Positions 1 to 15,878 of a DNA stretch of 36,020 nucleotides are shown here, one piece after another. How positions within the stretch are numbered: the stretch's first letter is position 1; each line of letters starts with the position of its first letter. Under the pieces are notes generated by a model. That model saw nothing but the letters and a program-made list of their open reading frames with translations, ran no database searches and was not told where the DNA came from. Source of the stretch: Plakobranchus ocellatus (Eukaryota; Mollusca; Gastropoda; Plakobranchidae); the NCBI GenBank assembly GCA_019648995.1, contig BLXT01000847.1:1366361-1402380 (forward strand), written 5' to 3'. The position numbers and the translations under genes were made by a program.

Positions 1-731
1 CCCTCCCTCAAAGAAAAAAAAATTCTGGATAGATCTAGATGCTTTATTTAATCCAACGACACTTTGCAAGCCTGGTATAAGTCAGATCAAAGAAACTAAG
101 CCGGTCTACTTTGAGAGCAGTTACAAAAAAAAACGAGGATCAACTTTCCATCGATACTGCATTTTTGTACTATGTGAATGGAAAGAAAATCGCACAAAAA
201 TGAAACAAAAGCACACGCCCTTAGTTAAACAGCCAAAGTGTAACATTTTCCCCATTGGCGGGATGAATTACACCTAAAGCATAATGCCGGCATGTCTGCA
301 TGTAGCACCAAGACATATCAATAACACAGAAGCTGCTCGGTCTCTTTGTTATGTTGAATTAACGTTATGGACCGCAAATTGGATACTTGGATTATGTCGA
401 TAGTAATTTAAAAATTTTCAATGCTATTTAAACAGGTAAAGAATAGACGTCGGTAGATATTGCATGGATCCAACAGATAAAACGAGATAATTTTTTCCCG
501 TCCATCGGGACAATTGAGCGGGATTTCAGCGGGCCAGCCCGGAAAACGGAATTTATAGGCGTTCACCGGGATTTTTCCCGGCGAAAACGGAAAGTTGGCA
601 GGTCTGAACCAAGTCCTCTTGATGTATGAGAAATCCAAAAAATCGGTTTAAGGTTTCCAAGTACTTTTTTAAAAATGCTGCTGAAAAAGTGGTATGTAAA
701 ACACATTTTAACACTTTTGTGTCATACAAAC
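1..731. other. BRWD intron 16 (partial)
   Basis: No coding exon was found. A GC-richer patch at about 480-610 has repeated CGGGATTT/CCCGGCG words with weak self-complementarity and may be part of an unrecognised repeat. The rest is plain AT-rich sequence. Confidence 0.4.
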
Positions 732-815
732 CTCTGTCAGGTGTTTCATCCTCAGACTCTGAATGCTCCCCCCCTCTGTTTTCTTGAATCCTGTCGCCAA
801 TCACCTCATGGTCTC
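732..815 (-). CDS. BRWD3: BRWD coding exon 16 (residues 630-657), acidic linker
   Basis: Encodes GDHEVIGDRIQENRGGEHSE followed by SEDETPDR. It is hydrophilic and acidic, as expected for the disordered linker after VPGREN. The acceptor is TTTACAG and the donor AGAG|GTTTGT; the 84-nt length fits the incoming phase and leaves one base. The call rests on open frame and phase, with no strong homology. Confidence 0.7.
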
Positions 816-7254
<6,439 letters not shown>

Positions 7255-7389
7255 AAAATTGAAGAACTTTTTAATTCGAACTCCAGTATAAATGTCCCAG
7301 ATTATCATTTTTCCATCATGACCAGCACTGAGCATTATACGAGCATCTGTGGGGCAGGTCTCCAACACAAAAATCTCATCTTCATGGCC
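7255..7389 (-). CDS. BRWD3: BRWD coding exon 13 (residues 467-511), WD7
   Basis: Encodes [20 protein letters not shown], then [20 protein letters not shown] and KFFNF. This is a nearly canonical match to the family's GHEDEVFVLEPHP...LFSAGHDG...WD repeat. The exon is 135 nt, phase 0 on both sides, with donor TTT|GTAAGTG. Confidence 0.95.
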
Positions 7390-8070
7390 CTGCGGTACAT
7401 TTTTTTTTTTTTAATAACAATCTATTTCACATATTTTTCTTACAGGGCAATATGTTTGCAAATTTCACAAATATGAAAATTATGAAGGAAAAAAGTTAAA
7501 AACGGTGAGCAGTAAAAAAAGAATAAAATTAAAAAATTATGAATTTTCACAAGGGAAAAAAACTTTTTTGAATGAAGGATCCTTATTAATCTTTGGAGTT
7601 GAATAATAACACATTTTTACTTCTGTTCCATAAATTTTAAATTTTTTGTGATGTCAATCACACACAAAAAAAAGGAAAAAGACTAACATGTGTGCAAGAT
7701 TGAACATAAAATAAAATTTCCTGCAAGTCAGATGTTTGGGCATGTATTCACACAAGATGTTACATCTGCATGCACATGTCAGTTTCTAGCACAGTTGTTC
7801 TACATCCCTAACATAATAAAAAAAATTATTAATTATCAAAACATGATAAATATTTATCTGGGTGGGTTAAGCCTGGAGGTTAATGTGGATACTGGTGGAT
7901 TGTGAATATTTTCAAAGACAAAATCAAAATTTTGAAATCTAAAAGATTTACTTTAAATGCAGATTCATTATGAGCTTTATATAGTTTTTTTACGGCAAGT
8001 TGTATGAAAGACAAAAGCAACTCAGTAAGCAAATAAAACATTGAGAAATTCATAACTTAATAAGACTCAC
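7390..8070. other. BRWD intron 12
   Basis: A 680-bp AT-rich intron. No repeat family or exon was recognised. Confidence 0.5.
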
Positions 8071-8227
8071 TTCCAAAATTCTAAGCAGGCTCCCTGTGTT
8101 AGAGTTCCAGATTTTGATGGTAAGATTTGATGCTGCTGTGACCACCATTGTATCATCCATATTCCAACTGACCATGGTCACGCGTAAATCATTCTCATGA
8201 GACAGGCTCGTATTTACAGATGATCCA
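8071..8227 (-). CDS. BRWD3: BRWD coding exon 12 (residues 414-466), WD6
   Basis: Encodes a serine-rich link, then LRVTMVSWNMDDTMVVTAAS and NLTIKIWNSNTGSLLRILE. This matches the family KVTMVAWD...VITAVNN.TLKVWNS.TGQL. The acceptor is TTAGCAG and the donor GGAA|GTGAGT. Confidence 0.93.
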
Positions 8228-8609
8228 CTGCTAAGAAGATAGAGCATCAATCGAGGATGATAATTTTTTTCACACTTACAGAAAGTAATGTCTGAATGAG
8301 TTGCCAAGTCAGTACCTCAAAAGTTGATATTGCACAAAAATTTGCCTTTACTATATTCATTTCTGACCAAAAAAATACCCCAGATAAATTGAAGAATTGA
8401 TATAATTTGTTGATTTTGGATGAAACATTAAATAAAAAAGATTTTACTATGCAACAATTTTGTTTCCATGTTGTGGGGCATATTCTTCAGTTCATTCTTA
8501 ATTCACTAACGATTATACTTTTGTTCAGCATGTCAGAATTTGATTCAAAACTGATTAAGTGAACACATGTGGAGGTCATGAAGATAAAAGTAATGGAAAG
8601 CACAAAAAC
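8228..8609. other. BRWD intron 11
   Basis: A 380-bp AT-rich intron. Nothing was recognised. Confidence 0.5.
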
Positions 8610-8749
8610 CTTGGAAGTTTAGCATTCATGTTGAGAACAGTTGCCCTCCATTCCTGTCTCTCATAGTGCCATATCCGTGCAGTTCCGTCATTGCTACCAC
8701 TGACAAAGCGATTCAAGTGATTGCTGTAAGAAATACTGTCAACTTTATC
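8610..8749 (-). CDS. BRWD3: BRWD coding exon 11 (residues 368-413), WD5
   Basis: Encodes [20 protein letters not shown] and [20 protein letters not shown], then MNAKLP. It matches the family DKVDSIQFSN...RFVSGSRDGTARIW. The exon is 140 nt; donor CCAAG|GTTTTT leaves two bases that are completed as Ser. Confidence 0.95.
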
Positions 8750-8826
8750 CTGGTAAAATAAAGAATAAATGATTCAACAATATTTCTAACATGCGAGGAA
8801 ATGAAAGTCAAGCAGTAAAAATAAAT

Positions 8827-9574
8827 TTAACCTCAGACCAGATTTCCAGTTAATCGGGATCCTCTTCAATGGATCTCTGCCGGATTCCTATTGACCGGGA
8901 TTCAGTAACCCATCAATAGAACCTGACTAAGACTCAAAATATTCAACCAATCAGGTTTCTGTGTCAACACATGAGGTCATATAATTTAAAAATGGCTGCG
9001 ACCATGAGCTCAGCTTTTTTGTCTGGAAGTTTTGTGAATTTTTAACACAGTTATAATATGAAGAGAGCAGTAGATTTACCAGGGAGTTGTCAGGGAAACC
9101 CCCACCACAAAAATTGTTTTCTGCAAATATTTTCTTGAACAAATCATTGTTCTGATGAGGTTAAAACAAGAATTTGACGAAGATTATCCTTATTATGAAA
9201 GTGACAGTGATGACAATGAGTTAGAAGGCCAATATATAGATATAGTAGAAGAGCGATGTATAGATCTAGTAACAGAGTGATATATAGATCTAGTAGAAGA
9301 GTGATATATAGATCTAGATCTATAGATGAATATAGACCTGAAGATATAGATATATGGTGAAAAAAAAAGATTTCCGAAAGAAAATTTACACGGGATGATC
9401 AGGGACATTCACTGAGCCTAGATCTAGATTCATTGGATTCTTTTTCTGTAAATGTTATCTTCATCATTCTTCTGATAAATTTATCTGAACCCTACCCTGA
9501 ACTCAGCCACTTTGCTCAGGAGCCCTGGTGGGAGAGGATGACAGCCAGAGGGGGCTCAGGTTTGAAAGGGTTAA
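8827..9574 (+). mobile_element. possible decayed piggyBac-like relic
   Basis: TTAA occurs at both limits (8827-8830 and 9571-9574), and the right end read inward is TTAACCCTTTCAAACC, a common style of piggyBac terminus. Inside, an ATG at 9155 opens a 41-codon acidic frame (MRLKQEFDEDYPYYESDSDD...) that resembles the acidic N-termini of piggyBac transposases. It stops inside a 24-bp tandem repeat. The two ends do not match each other well, so the boundaries are tentative. Confidence 0.3.
9239..9320. repeat. 24-bp tandem repeat, about 3.4 copies
   Basis: Units start at 9239, 9263 and 9287 and have the form GATCTAGTAGAAGAGTGATA plus TATA. A fragment of a fourth unit (GATCTA) follows. They carry the GATCTA word common in this window. 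Confidence 0.85.
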
Positions 9575-9651
9575 ATAGTAACTACTTCAGTATAGCAAGA
9601 CTTTCAGAAGTGCCTAAAGAAACAAGAGTGTAGGCCCTACTTTTTCTCCCT

Positions 9652-10318
9652 TTAACTCACTGACTACCAGACTTTTATTCCTAATAATTCCCTGTGTACA
9701 GACATTTCGGGAGTATTTTCAAAAAACCACTGTGCATTTTTTAGTAAAGATATGCCTATGAAATTTGAACCATACTTTTTCAAGACGATAAAGATTACAT
9801 TACCAAAAAAAAATTGAGTCTATATCATTTGGTTAATTTTTTAGAACTAGATATTGATTTAGATCTAGCTCCAACTTGAGGCTGGGGTTTATATCTAAAC
9901 TTATCCATGGTGAGGCTCGATTTGCCCCTACCTTTTCCATTCCCTCTACTTTTGAGGAGTCTAGGCTTTTTTCGCTTTGAGGGCTCATAATGTGGATCTT
10001 ATACATTTCCCACAATGCTATCAATATCTAAACTTTCATCATAGTCTAAATCTATGAGACTCCATCTAAAAATCGGTCAGAAACTGGTAGCTGCTAGAGG
10101 TGTCGTAAAATTGCTCTCCTGCTCGTACTAATCGTCCAAAACAAATTTCGCCCATATCATTCAAAGCTAAATGGTTAATCTAAACAACGCCGTAACTTAT
10201 ACCGCAAATGTTGCGATATTTACATGAGAAAAAATTTGGAAAATGGAACCTGCAGGAGTTGCCGGATTGGTATTTTGCCGTCCACAAAATTTTCCTACAA
10301 AAGTAGCCAGTGGGTTAA
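9652..10318 (-). mobile_element. TTAA-flanked piggyBac-like non-autonomous element, copy A
   Basis: The element is 659 bp between TTAA sites at 9652-9655 and 10315-10318. The ends are inverted: TTAACTCACTGACTAC on the left, and TTAACCCACTGGCTAC when the right end is reverse-complemented. Read on the minus strand it is closely similar to 28808-29488 along its whole length. It includes GGAGTCTCATAGATTTAG, a GGAAATGTATAAGATCCACA stretch with an in-frame stop, and the lysine/arginine-rich segment near CCTCACCATGG. TTAA targets and this terminus style are typical of the piggyBac superfamily. It cannot encode a transposase. Confidence 0.75.
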
Positions 10319-10606
10319 AAAGCAAATATAAAACTAGCACCAGTGAATTTTTTATTGCTATGCATAATGAGACTTAAAAGTAAATTTTTTCTTGCAGGCC
10401 TGAGCTGATCTTCTTTAAATACTACACATTATTTAAAATATAATTGTGGAAAAAAAATAATTTATTGGAAAGAAATTAAACAAAAGGGAAATGAAACAAA
10501 ATATCTCACCAAAAGAACTTTTGCACTATTCAAAACATCCAGAAATAGAGGATTAAATATATGAATTATGAAACACCTAGAAATAGAGCAAAAAAAGTTG
10601 GCTTAC

Positions 10607-10778
10607 AGCATGTGCTTCCAGCTCACAAATTTTGTCGATGCCTGTTGCATGCAAGAAATAAACACGCACAACATGATCTGAGCTGCCTGTGGCCAAGAAA
10701 ACTCCTCCAGGTGAGAAAGATGAGCACAGCATCTGGGCTCCTGCCCTTGATCGCTCAATGAATTTAATAGGTTTAGGC
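10607..10778 (-). CDS. BRWD3: BRWD coding exon 10 (residues 310-367), WD4
   Basis: Encodes [38 protein letters not shown], and ICELEAHA, the start of WD5. [17 protein letters not shown] is a BRWD/PHIP signature. Donor is GCT|GTAAGC. Confidence 0.95.
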
Positions 10779-11208
10779 CTGAGAATAAAAATTTTTAAAC
10801 AATTTCCTCTATCAACAGATGTATGATAAAATGAAAAGCATTTTTCTTTCCACTTCAGGGAAATTTTAGTACAGTACTTGGTACGGAATCCCCCTGCTAA
10901 GCAAATGTTCATGAAATAAAATTAAAAACTTTTAATTTACTTAGAATGGCTAACTCCTGCTTTCTTTTTTCTTTTTCTTGGTCAAGTTTATTTCATGATA
11001 TGTAAGCACTACCTATATATATAGAAAATTAAATAAATACAAGCATATATATACACAATGAAATAATTATTACACCCGATTAAAATAAAGATCATGAGAA
11101 TAAACAAATTCATGCATCAGCTCATTATTTTAAAAATTCTGATGAGTAAAAGGATTTACTGCACAAGATAAAGATAATGTTGCAGTCTTTAAAAAAATCA
11201 ACACATAC
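10779..11208. other. BRWD intron 9
   Basis: A 430-bp AT-rich intron. Nothing was recognised. Confidence 0.5.
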
Positions 11209-11309
11209 CCAAATTCCTTAGTATTGATATTCCAGTGCCAAAAACAGACACATCCATCATTCCCTGTTGAGACCAAGTACCTAATATGCCCCTGAGGTTT
11301 AGGACAGAA
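11209..11309 (-). CDS. BRWD3: BRWD coding exon 9 (residues 277-309), WD3
   Basis: Encodes FCPKPQGHIRYLVSTGNDG and then CVCFWHWNINTKEF. This completes WD3 with the family's unusual FCP..G..RY.VSTG.DG.VCFW pattern. The exon is 101 nt; donor TTTGG|GTATGTG leaves two bases. Confidence 0.94.
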
Positions 11310-11334
11310 CTGCAAACACAATTTGAAAAAAAAA

Positions 11335-11352
11335 ATATATATATATATATAT
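11335..11352. repeat. (AT)n microsatellite in BRWD intron 8
   Basis: Nine AT units, followed by a poly(A) tract at about 11371-11383, all inside the 159-bp intron between exons 8 and 9. Confidence 0.9.
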
Positions 11353-11414
11353 GCACATTCTATAGCTTGAAAAAAAAAAAAAATGTACAGACAAGTTATA
11401 GCTATGACAGGTTA

Positions 11415-11732
<318 letters not shown>

Positions 11733-12861
11733 TTAGGATATGTTTTCAGTAAAGTACCATATCTATTTCAAATGATCTCTCAGTTTTGGTTCATAAAGAT
11801 AATCAGCATTCAAGTATTTTCTTACTTCCAAATTAATTGACCGTTTTCAAACTTTCTGATGATCCCATGCATTACTTTGTTGCTGACATTGTTTTGCGAA
11901 ATCTATATATATCTTAAAATCCAAAAAAAGATTGGAAAATGGGTGGTATTAGATCGAGATTTTGATTGGCCTAGGTCCAGAACTCATTTAGCTTTTGTAA
12001 TTACCATAGAGGTTCATTAGCCTCATCTGAAGTATTCTCTTGACAAGCAAAGCATACAGAAAACATGCTACTGATGTTTTTTTCCTTGTATATGGCTAAA
12101 AATTCTTACGTGGCTGAAGTTTAACAATCCTTTTAGAGCTTTGAGAGTGCCCATGTCGTCATCTTGAAAAGTATAAACAATCTCCTAAAGACTACACTTT
12201 ATTTGTGATTCAAATTCATTTAAAAAAAAATATTTAGACTGATTGAATGAATGCTTAAAGCCTATAAATCAAAATGGAATAGCAGATTAAAACTTTTGAG
12301 GGATTACAGATAACAGAGGCTGTGTAATCTGGTTTAAATGATGATAGTAAGAAATCATGAAGAGTACTGAATCTCTGGTTGCCAACATTAGATTATGCGC
12401 ACTTCTTGTACTTCTATAAATAATTTATTCATGAGCACTGTTTATGGATGAAACACTAGATTCTTAGGCTAAATTTTGGAATGCAACATATTATAACACA
12501 TTAATATCAATAGCGTATGAATGGAGATGCGAGAGAATGACAATATAAGCTCCTACAAAAAGATGACTTTAGCCAAATTTTTTGCATTACAAAAACACTT
12601 TTAAGATCAATTTTTTAAATGAAAAGGAAAAATAAATAGCTGAGGTCACATCTCAATATCATTATATCTAGGCTATATATCTCAATAGGTATAAAGTATG
12701 AGCTTACTTCACATTTTTCTATGCTAAAAAAAGTAGGTTCACAACATGTGCTGTGCTTCCCCTCACTCAGTCACTACATCACAAATAAGAAAAAATTTAT
12801 TTACTTTATATTTGTTGCAAGATACACAATAAACATATAACTCTTACTTCAATGATTCATT

Positions 12862-12890
12862 ATACGTGTTTGGCTCAGATCATGGGTACA
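12862..12890 (+). repeat. left target duplication and TIR of the 2.8 kb element
   Basis: ATAC followed by a 25-base terminal repeat that begins GTGTTTGGCTCAGATC and ends ATGGGTACA. It is perfectly matched in inverted orientation at 15632-15656. Confidence 0.85.
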
Positions 12891-12914
12891 TTCTGTGTCA
12901 CTTGTAATTCAAAG

Positions 12915-12949
12915 NNNNNNNNNNNNNNNNNNNNNNNNNNNNNNNNNNN
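12915..12949. other. assembly gap (35 N)
   Basis: A run of N 25 bases inside the left inverted repeat of the 2.8 kb element. The true missing length is unknown and could include coding sequence of that element. Confidence 0.99.
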
Positions 12950-13236
12950 TGGCTAACGAGACAAGGCAAACCAAGTTTGGTTTATTAAGCTGGCTGGATT
13001 TATGAAAATAAAAATTTTAGTAGTAAAAAAGCTATAAAATATAGGGTTTAAATTGTAACATTCTTCTAAGCAGACATTCAAATGCCTGTGAAACAGCTGA
13101 AGACTCAAAAAGTCTCATAAACAAAAAATCCGTGGAGTATCTAAATGGCCGTAATGGACAAACGTAAAAGAACTTCCAATGTATTTGACTGTTTGAACGC
13201 AGATCGGGTATAAAATATGTATTTCGTGCATTACCC

Positions 13237-13973
13237 TTGGTGTCACAGTTAACAGTCCTAAAAACGGCCTTCTCGCTACCTCTTAAATATCTCAGATGAA
13301 TTTTATAGAGGGTAAATATGATACACTGCTATCATTGTTTGATGAAATGAGCACTATGCGAGGTTTAAATACTGTAATATGTAAGTTTACCGAATTTATC
13401 TCGATCGTGGAAGTTTGGTGTCACAGCTGTAACGCACAGAAGTTGCAAACATCATGGGAGAAACGATCCTAAATTTTATCGAAACAGTGTACTGGCAGTT
13501 GAGGATCTGGTTATTTTTAGCCATGATGTCAACAATTTGGCTAGGGGAAATGAATATCGTAAACTAGGCAATGATTTCCCTTCGTGTCCTGCTATTCGCG
13601 CTTTTGTTACGCACACAAAACTTTCAACGTTGCTCTAAAAATCCACTTCGATCTGTGCCTACGAGTGTTTTTTCGGACTAAAAAAGGTAAGACACTGTGG
13701 TTAAGACATTTTTCTTTTGTTTCATAGCACATTTGTGGAAAAATCCATTTAAATTTTGTTTAGGTGCCTAGATCTAATGTTTTCGGATAACGTAAAAAAC
13801 AGATTTTGCTTGAAAATGAACTTAAGTAAGAGAAAAGAAAGCATTAATCACATAATTTAATCCTTATCAGAACTATTTTAATGCCATTTCATCGTTTAAA
13901 CATTGTTTGTTTACATCTAGGCTCTTCAACTCGATAAAGTTTACGTATTCTAACGTGCGTAACGGGGACACGA
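13237..13973. repeat. left cluster of GGTGTC/GTAACGCAC motifs
   Basis: Copies occur at 13237-13255 (TTGGTGTCACAGTTAACAG), 13415-13442 (TTGGTGTCACAGCTG then TAACGCACAGAAG), 13605-13616 (TGTTACGCACAC) and, inverted, 13954-13973 (CGTGCGTAACGGGGACACGA). They are too similar to be chance but are not in tandem. Confidence 0.6.
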
Positions 13974-14228
13974 CAATAAAGCACAGATCTAGACAAGTTC
14001 AGTGTCTCGGTCACGAACGAATGTCTGAACTACTCTTTTGATTCAATACTTTAATATTTAAAAATAGGAAGCTGTTCTCAATATTTTTAGTTACTTCTTT
14101 AAAAAAAGAGACAGCTTACATCCTACGAACTCTGCGTGTTTCGCGGTTAGGGGAACTACTTTCAGTTCGTCAAATTTTATAGGCTTGTAATTGATAACTT
14201 TCTCTTTTCCTCTGTCTCTCCAACTTAG

Positions 14229-14318
14229 GTGACTCAAAGTCAAACCTTTCAAGTCGGGCAGTACCTTGAGATGTTTCTGTACGCAGAAAATGGTGCTCGC
14301 CGCCCTTACCGTGGCATT
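14229..14318 (+). CDS. penultimate exon of unrecognised small gene inside the 2.8 kb element
   Basis: After a pyrimidine-rich acceptor (TCTCCAACTTAG) the frame reads VTQSQTFQVGQYLEMFLYAE and then NGARRPYRGI. Splicing at ATT|GTAATG keeps it in phase with the next exon (RGI|IQDCIDGEWEI). A stronger-looking donor a few bases on (AAT|GTAAGT) would break the frame. The FLYAENGARRPYRGI pattern resembles the first strand of a small beta-barrel module (F.v.Y......PY.G.V). Upstream exons and a start codon were not found. Confidence 0.5.
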
Positions 14319-14792
14319 GTAATGTAAGTATTATTTTGTACTTTAATTTTAATGATCAACTTTAGTCTTTAGCCTTATCCTGGGGCAAATTAGCATCGAT
14401 CTTTGTATCAATTGCTCACTATGTTCATTATACATTTAGCAACTTTAGGGAATTTCACGTTTGTAATGTATGTGTTATCAGTACGCGTCGCTGGATTAAA
14501 GAAAAGCTAAAGGCAGGTGAGCACTAATAACGGTTTTAGTGGTTTGAAAACTTTTTTAAGTAGCGATATGATTTGCCCATTTTTTGTGTATTTCTGTAAT
14601 TCTTTCAGAACACCTATCTTATAGCCATGCAGTATCATTTGCTTAATACAATGCCTGCTTCATCGGCATGTGAAATATAAGTGAGATAAATATTTTACTC
14701 TTAGTGCTGTTTGTCATTGACACCGATTGTCACAATAAACTAGCTAAAACTTAAGGTCTTCTTCATTTTGTCCACAACCCCTCTCTATACAG

Positions 14793-14963
14793 ATCCAAGA
14801 CTGCATTGATGGGGAGTGGGAGATCAGGTTCATGGAGAAGAAGAGGGATGCTTATGTGTGGCCAGTGAAAGATGACGTTTCTCTTGTGCCTGGGAGTGAC
14901 ATTCCTCAGATCTTGCCACCTCCAACTTTAATCGGAAGAGGGAAATACAAGTTCATTTCGTAA
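14793..14963 (+). CDS. last exon of unrecognised small gene inside the 2.8 kb element
   Basis: Acceptor CTATACAG leads into 56 residues and a TAA stop: IQDCIDGEWEIRFMEKKRDA, then YVWPVKDDVSLVPGSDIPQI, and LPPPTLIGRGKYKFIS. The pattern WEIRFM...YVWP..DDV...DI...LPPP...GRGKY.F recalls the C-terminal module of multicopy invertebrate proteins of unknown function, as far as I can recall. AATAAA follows about 80 bases later. Even codon use and an intact frame suggest recent or ongoing constraint. Function is unknown. Confidence 0.6.
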   Translation: MQDCIDGEWEIRFMEKKRDAYVWPVKDDVSLVPGSDIPQILPPPTLIGRGKYKFIS

Positions 14964-15041
14964 AGATTGTTTGGCTTCCCACCCTCAAATACAATTTTCT
15001 TTTCTTTTTTTTTTTTTATTTCTAGTGCATTTTGAATTTGG

Positions 15042-15047
15042 AATAAA
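15042..15047 (+). terminator. AATAAA poly(A) signal
   Basis: A canonical signal 78 bases after the TAA of the small gene at 14961-14963, within TTGGAATAAACC. It supports the reading of 14229-14963 as the 3' end of a plus-strand transcription unit. Confidence 0.6.
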
Positions 15048-15110
15048 CCTTTGATTTTATTTCTTTGTCTTACTCATACTTCCTTCTCGTATTTTTGTTT
15101 TCGTTATGGT

Positions 15111-15466
15111 TTTGGTGTCCCAGTTACGTACAGAAGAGACAATTATAAACTATACTGGTGTTTTACTGGGAAGATTATATTGTTTTAATGCTCAATTATT
15201 TAAACTTTTGACAGTTGAAAAGTGAGTGCTAATTGAAATGGGCACTTGGAATATTCCAAACTGTACTGACAAAACTGTGAGTCTTCGTTCATCTGTGCGT
15301 GACGGTGTCCCGTATGAGTATGGCTTGTTACAGATCTCATATTTATTTTATTCTGTTAATTTATAGCAGGCCAGATCTGCTTCCTAGCACAAAATAAATC
15401 AAGGTTTACAATAATATAACAGCAGAGCTAGGATTACTGTAAGGGACACCAAGTAACGCACAGAAG
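15111..15466. repeat. right cluster of GGTGTC/GTAACGCAC motifs
   Basis: Copies occur at 15111-15136 (TTTGGTGTCCCAGTTACG then TACAGAAG), 15295-15312 (GTGCGTGACGGTGTCCCG, an inverted arrangement) and 15443-15466 (GGGACACCAAGTAACGCACA then GAAG). In the last the GGTGTCCC half is itself reversed relative to the GTAACGCACAGAAG half. Confidence 0.6.
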
Positions 15467-15631
15467 ATTTTCAACAGCATATCTAAAAATAAGTGCCCTG
15501 AAATAACAAAAATGTTTCCTGCTCTGGGAGTAAATTTTTATGATAATATAGTCTTTAGCCTGTTCATTCACCAAATTTCATTGCTTTCATTCAAAAAAAA
15601 ATAAAAAAATTGAGGAAGATGTAACAAAGGG

Positions 15632-15660
15632 TGTACCCATGATCTGAGCCAAACACATAC
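15632..15660 (-). repeat. right TIR and target duplication of the 2.8 kb element
   Basis: A 25-base inverted copy of 12866-12890, ending GAGCCAAACAC, directly followed by ATAC. Confidence 0.85.
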
Positions 15661-15717
15661 ATGTAATGTTTTTTAAACGGACAAAAATAAATAAATAAAC
15701 AACAAAGCAAACTTTAC

Positions 15718-15878
15718 CGTAAAAATGTAGCGGCCACTCTGATCAAAGAGTACACAATACACAGCAGATAAGTGGCCCAATTTTCTTCCATGCATCCCAA
15801 CTTTATGAAAAACAGACGTTGGAAAAATACTATGATGCCTCACAACTCCACACGTTTGATAGGCCCGTAACATGTGTG
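15718..15878 (-). CDS. BRWD3: BRWD coding exon 7 (residues 149-202), linker and start of WD1
   Basis: Encodes a divergent linker ending in KVGMHGRKLGHLSAVYCVLF and then DQSGRYIFT. GHLSAVYC opens the first WD repeat, and the T joins GADDG of the next exon to form the usual FTG.DD turn. The donor is ACG|GTAAAG. The acceptor AATTTCAG is assigned from phase, because the first dozen residues are not conserved. Confidence 0.9.

Larger units (their letters stand above)
8750..10606. other. BRWD intron 10
   Basis: Mostly transposon relics: a possible piggyBac-like remnant (8827-9574) containing a 24-bp tandem repeat, and a clear TTAA-flanked element (9656-10314). The last 290 bases are AT-rich with nothing recognised. 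Confidence 0.5.
12866..15656 (+). mobile_element. 2.8 kb element with 25-bp TIRs, ATAC duplication and internal gene tail
   Basis: The left end starts GTGTTTGGCTCAGATC and its first 25 bases (12866-12890) recur perfectly, reverse-complemented, at 15632-15656. ATAC flanks both sides (12862-12865 and 15657-15660), as a 4-bp target duplication would. Between them a motif related to GGTGTCMC...GTAACGCACAGAAG recurs in the left 1.1 kb and the right 0.55 kb, while the middle holds two plus-strand exons with a poly(A) signal. This layout is that of a DNA transposon with subterminal repeats. I see no transposase domain, so the superfamily is unknown. A 35-N gap lies near the left end. Confidence 0.7.

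Noticed and set aside
9193..9408. Minus-strand frame of repeated RSIYHSSTRSIYHS type
   Set aside because: Translation of the 24-bp GATCTA tandem repeat; no family match.
13454..13570. Plus-strand ATG frame MGETILNFIETVYWQ... (38 codons) as first exon of the small gene in the 2.8 kb element
   Set aside because: It ends in a stop with no usable donor in frame, so it cannot be joined to 14229. Probably chance.
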